Shown in pieces: positions 5,376 to 7,340 of a DNA stretch of 7,340 nt. Source of the stretch: Terrisporobacter othiniensis (GTDB lineage Bacteria; Bacillota; Clostridia; Peptostreptococcales; Peptostreptococcaceae); the NCBI RefSeq assembly GCF_000808015.1, contig NZ_JWHR01000142.1, positions 1-7,340 on the forward strand. Direction: 5' to 3'. How positions within the stretch are numbered: the first letter of the stretch is position 1; the number at the start of each line of letters is the position of its first letter. The notes below the pieces were generated by a model, which searched no databases, was not told the origin of the DNA, and was given only the letters and a program-made list of their open reading frames with translations. The translations under genes were made by a program, and so were the position numbers.

Positions 5376-5690
5376 ATGAAAAGTACTAGTTTAACTTGTA
5401 AAGCTACTAATTGTGTTCATAATAAAAGCGGTGATTGCATGGCAGGAGTAATCAATGTAAAAGGAGTTAATGCAAAAACTATATCAGAAACAATTTGCAA
5501 TACTTTTGTTGAAGAAGGTGGATATGCTTACGATAAATTATCTAACATTTATGACAATAAAAAAACTGTACCAGAATCAATTAAATGTATTGTAAGTAAT
5601 TGTAAATATAATGAAAATGACAAGTGCAATGCAAAAGATGTACAGATAATGGCAGCTAGAGCAGCTTGTGGAACATTTGAATTGTCATAG
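5376..5690 (+). CDS. DUF1540 protein with two Cys-rich domains
   Basis: The 104-residue protein is made of two DUF1540 units. Unit 1 (8-44) has cysteines 8, 13, 21 and 41 in the pattern CxxxxCxHNxxxxC ... TICNTF. Unit 2 (71-101) repeats it with C71, C76, C84 and C98 (CIVSNCKYNENDKC ... ACGTF) and is shorter between the third and fourth Cys. Four conserved cysteines per unit suggest a small metal- or Fe-S-binding fold, but the biochemical role of DUF1540 is unknown. Such proteins are common in clostridia and other spore-forming Firmicutes. It has no signal peptide, so is probably cytosolic or spore-associated. The SD AGGAGG (5362-5367) is eight bases before ATG and is part of the inverted repeat described separately. 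No terminator separates it from the deacetylase upstream, so some co-transcription is possible. A strong terminator follows. Confidence 0.9.
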   Translation: MKSTSLTCKATNCVHNKSGDCMAGVINVKGVNAKTISETICNTFVEEGGYAYDKLSNIYDNKKTVPESIKCIVSNCKYNENDKCNAKDVQIMAARAACGTFELS

Positions 5691-5700
5691 AAAAGTAAAT

Positions 5701-5737
5701 AAAGAGAACTCTGAATTTATTTAGAGTTCTCTTTTTT
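5701..5737. terminator. Terminator after the DUF1540 gene, probably bidirectional
   Basis: Arms 5701-5714 and 5721-5734 form a 14-pair stem (one G-T) with a 6-nt loop. A T6 run at 5732-5737 makes it a strong plus-strand terminator. On the minus strand the stem is followed by TTATTTACTTTT, so it may also end the LRR/J-domain transcript. The stop codon of the minus-strand NTPase remnant lies in this hairpin (5717-5719). Confidence 0.9.
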
Positions 5738-5932
5738 AATAGTATTTATTAATTGGTAATTCTTTTTCTTCAAAACACAAAATACTATTTTATTGCTATC
5801 TAAAGATTTATTTAAGGTATTTATGAATTCGTAAGAATTGCCCTCAGCAAAGCCAATTTCATCTAAAATGATGAGTTGACAGTTTTCAAGCTCAGCTTCA
5901 AGATTTTTAGAGTATATATTTATATTAACTAC
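5717..5932 (-). pseudogene. 3' remnant of a THEP1-like P-loop NTPase gene (71 codons, no start)
   Basis: On the minus strand a frame bounded by TAA upstream (5933-5935) and TAA at 5717-5719 codes for 71 residues with no ATG, GTG or TTG start. The peptide contains NCQLIILDEIGFAEG (17-31), a Walker B strand with DEIG, followed by S-x-x-F and a further strand IVFCVLKK. This is the order seen in the C-terminal half of THEP1-type nucleoside-triphosphatases (NTPase_1 family). The Walker A half is absent. The remnant begins inside the last codons of the LRR gene, in another frame. Codon usage looks intact, which suggests recent loss by deletion or by arrival of the LRR/J-domain genes. It is also possible that it is translated by coupling from the LRR gene, but no start supports that. 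The family call rests on motif order only. Confidence 0.6.
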
Positions 5933-6575
5933 TTAAGTATTCACAAGGAATATAATATTTTTTGCAGTAATCATCTGCAATTGAGTTTTTGTAACAACGA
6001 ATAGTAAGTCTAGGACAAAGATTAAAAGCCCTAGGATGAATTTCCTCCACATTTTCTGGGATTACTATTTGATTCAAATTTTTACAATTAACAAACGAAT
6101 TTTCACCTATATATTCTAAACTTGTGGGAATTATGACATATTTTATGGAATTATTATTTAAAAAAGCATGGGTATTTATGCGTTCAACACCTTGAGGTAT
6201 AAAATAAGTAGACGTTTGTTTTAAAGGAGGATAACATATGATAGTTCTCATATCTTTTGTGAAAAGTACACCTAATTTAGAGCAATAATTATTATTTCCC
6301 TCTTCAACTTTTATATTTGATAAATTTTTACAATTAACAAAACATTTATCTTCTATTAAAATAATACCCTCATTTACTAAGAATTCTTTGATATGAGTAT
6401 CTTTAAAGGAGTCTTTACTTAAAATAGAAAATGAATCTAATTCATCTTTATAATAAGAATTGGATGATTTTTTAGAATCAGCTTTTCTATGTTTGCTCTT
6501 ATTATTACTATAAAAAATATAAGATACAAAAATTATTATTAGAATTACTATTATAATTGCAATTTTAAAGACCAT
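5925..6575 (-). CDS. Membrane-anchored BspA-like leucine-rich-repeat protein
   Basis: The protein has 216 residues. Residues 1-22 form one hydrophobic helix (FKIAIIIVILIIIFVSYIF), with a basic Ser-rich stretch after it (KSKHRKADSKK). There is no lipobox and no clear cleavage site, so it is probably an N-terminal membrane anchor with the rest outside, although an uncleaved signal is not certain. Residues 62-205 hold LRR_5/BspA-type repeats: CFVNCKNLSNIKV (78-90), a degenerate unit with GVLFTKDMRTIICYPP (102-117), YFIPQGVERINTHAF (124-138), VIIPTSLEYIGENSFVNCKN (147-166), and VIPENVEEIHPRAF (171-184), closed by a C-terminal cap. Such repeats bind proteins or surface ligands; the partner is unknown. 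The SD is GGGGG, eight bases before ATG. It starts 21 bp after the J-domain gene and is probably in the same operon. Its last codons overlap the NTPase remnant. Confidence 0.85.
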   Translation of the reverse strand: MVFKIAIIIVILIIIFVSYIFYSNNKSKHRKADSKKSSNSYYKDELDSFSILSKDSFKDTHIKEFLVNEGIILIEDKCFVNCKNLSNIKVEEGNNNYCSKLGVLFTKDMRTIICYPPLKQTSTYFIPQGVERINTHAFLNNNSIKYVIIPTSLEYIGENSFVNCKNLNQIVIPENVEEIHPRAFNLCPRLTIRCYKNSIADDYCKKYYIPCEYLSS

Positions 6576-6596
6576 ATTTATAACCCCCTTGAAAAT

Positions 6597-7295
6597 TTAA
6601 AAAATCTCCCTTAGTTTATCGTAAGCTAAGTTTATTTTTTTATATGTATCTTCTAGTTCTTTTCTAACTTCTAATGGTATTTCTTCACTATTGTATTTAT
6701 CAGGATGATAACTTTTAGTCAGATATGCATATTGTTTTTTTAAGTCTTCTTTTGTAGCATTTTTATTTAAACCTAGTATTTCATAATATTCATCTAGCTT
6801 ATCTACATTATCATCATATTCTTCAATTTCCTTATTTTTTTCTTTCGATATCCTATCGTATATTTCATCGCAAGTATTAGCATCTAAATTAAATACACTT
6901 ATAAAATCGCTTATTATTTCAGCTTGGGTGTCATTTAATGTTTCGCTATTTATTAAGCATAAGCTTATAAGATGATAAAGAATTTTGAAATCAAGATCTT
7001 TCTTATCTAGAAGTTTGTCTATGGATCTTTTTAGAGAGATAATTGTTTCCTTATTATAATCATGAAATCTTCCATAGTCGTACTGTGCAAATAGCCAAGT
7101 TTCCTCACTATTATTCATATCAAAAGATTCAATATAATTTATAATATAATCTCTTTCCTCAGGTGAAATTTCTGTGTCAGCTTTGGCGCAATAAGTGAGT
7201 AGTCGTACTAAATAATCAGCTGTGGCACTTTCAACATTTTCCTCTAGATTTTCATCTATATAACCTTTTAATAATAAATCTTCCATAAGAGCCAT
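6597..7295 (-). CDS. Cytosolic TerB-like + J-domain protein (DjlA-like co-chaperone)
   Basis: The protein has 232 residues. About 25-147 is an all-helical segment with acidic positions (AKADTEISPEERDYI, 37-51) resembling the TerB/DjlA central domain. A charged linker (148-165) leads to a J domain at 168-232: YYEILGLNKNATKEDLKKQY, then HPD at 197-199, the invariant tripeptide that stimulates DnaK ATPase, and the final helix AYDKLREIF. There is no N-terminal membrane segment, unlike E. coli DjlA, and no G/F or zinc-finger region, so it is a J-domain co-chaperone of type III and not DnaJ. The start is supported by AAGGAGG (7309-7303), seven bases before ATG; Met4 lacks an SD. Only 45 bp of upstream DNA are visible, so the promoter cannot be judged. 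It is the first visible gene of the unit with the LRR protein; the client is unknown. Confidence 0.88.
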   Translation of the reverse strand: MALMEDLLLKGYIDENLEENVESATADYLVRLLTYCAKADTEISPEERDYIINYIESFDMNNSEETWLFAQYDYGRFHDYNKETIISLKRSIDKLLDKKDLDFKILYHLISLCLINSETLNDTQAEIISDFISVFNLDANTCDEIYDRISKEKNKEIEEYDDNVDKLDEYYEILGLNKNATKEDLKKQYAYLTKSYHPDKYNSEEIPLEVRKELEDTYKKINLAYDKLREIF

Positions 7296-7340
7296 AATAA
7301 AACCTCCTTAAATTTTAATATTTCTCGATTAATTAGATTA

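Overview
The window is low-GC DNA with strong AGGAGG-type ribosome binding sites, sigma-A-like promoters and many intrinsic terminators. The protein families (DUF1540, Amidase_3 endolysin-like enzyme, lipoprotein deacetylase, YdjM-type membrane hydrolase) fit a Firmicute, most likely Clostridium sensu stricto. The species is not identifiable by eye. It looks like a patchwork of short, mostly single-gene transcription units. No IS element, CRISPR array, tRNA or rRNA was seen.

Left part (1-1776): the 3' end of an unrecognised gene is followed by the clearest regulatory system here. An extended -10 promoter drives an RNA leader that begins with a crcB-motif (fluoride) riboswitch aptamer, overlapped by an intrinsic terminator. 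The controlled gene encodes a 400-aa CPA-type cation:proton antiporter. Between the terminator and the gene lies an unusual extra leader of about 160 nt. It holds a perfect 17-bp hairpin and then a block of about 55-59% GC (hand count) with mutually exclusive pairings.

Middle (1777-4312): a GNAT acetyltransferase (+) converges on a YdjM-type membrane metal-dependent hydrolase (-) across a shared hairpin terminator. The hydrolase has a near-consensus promoter, and its ribosome binding site places the start at 3143. Next comes an endolysin-like N-acetylmuramoyl-L-alanine amidase with a C-terminal SH3-like domain and its own strong terminator.

Right part (4313-7340): a lipoprotein polysaccharide deacetylase with a changed motif 1 is followed by a two-domain DUF1540 Cys-rich protein. 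The SD of the latter lies at the end of a 10-bp inverted repeat whose other arm is near a predicted transcription start. On the minus strand are a cytosolic TerB+J-domain protein and, 21 bp downstream, a membrane-anchored BspA-like leucine-rich-repeat protein; they look like an operon. Behind them is a 71-codon start-less remnant of a THEP1-like P-loop NTPase, which was not expected and indicates gene decay at this locus.

The best lead is the fluoride-riboswitch/antiporter unit with its second structured leader. Two plus-strand genes act on peptidoglycan or polysaccharide (amidase, deacetylase), but separate promoters and terminators argue against a single cell-wall operon.
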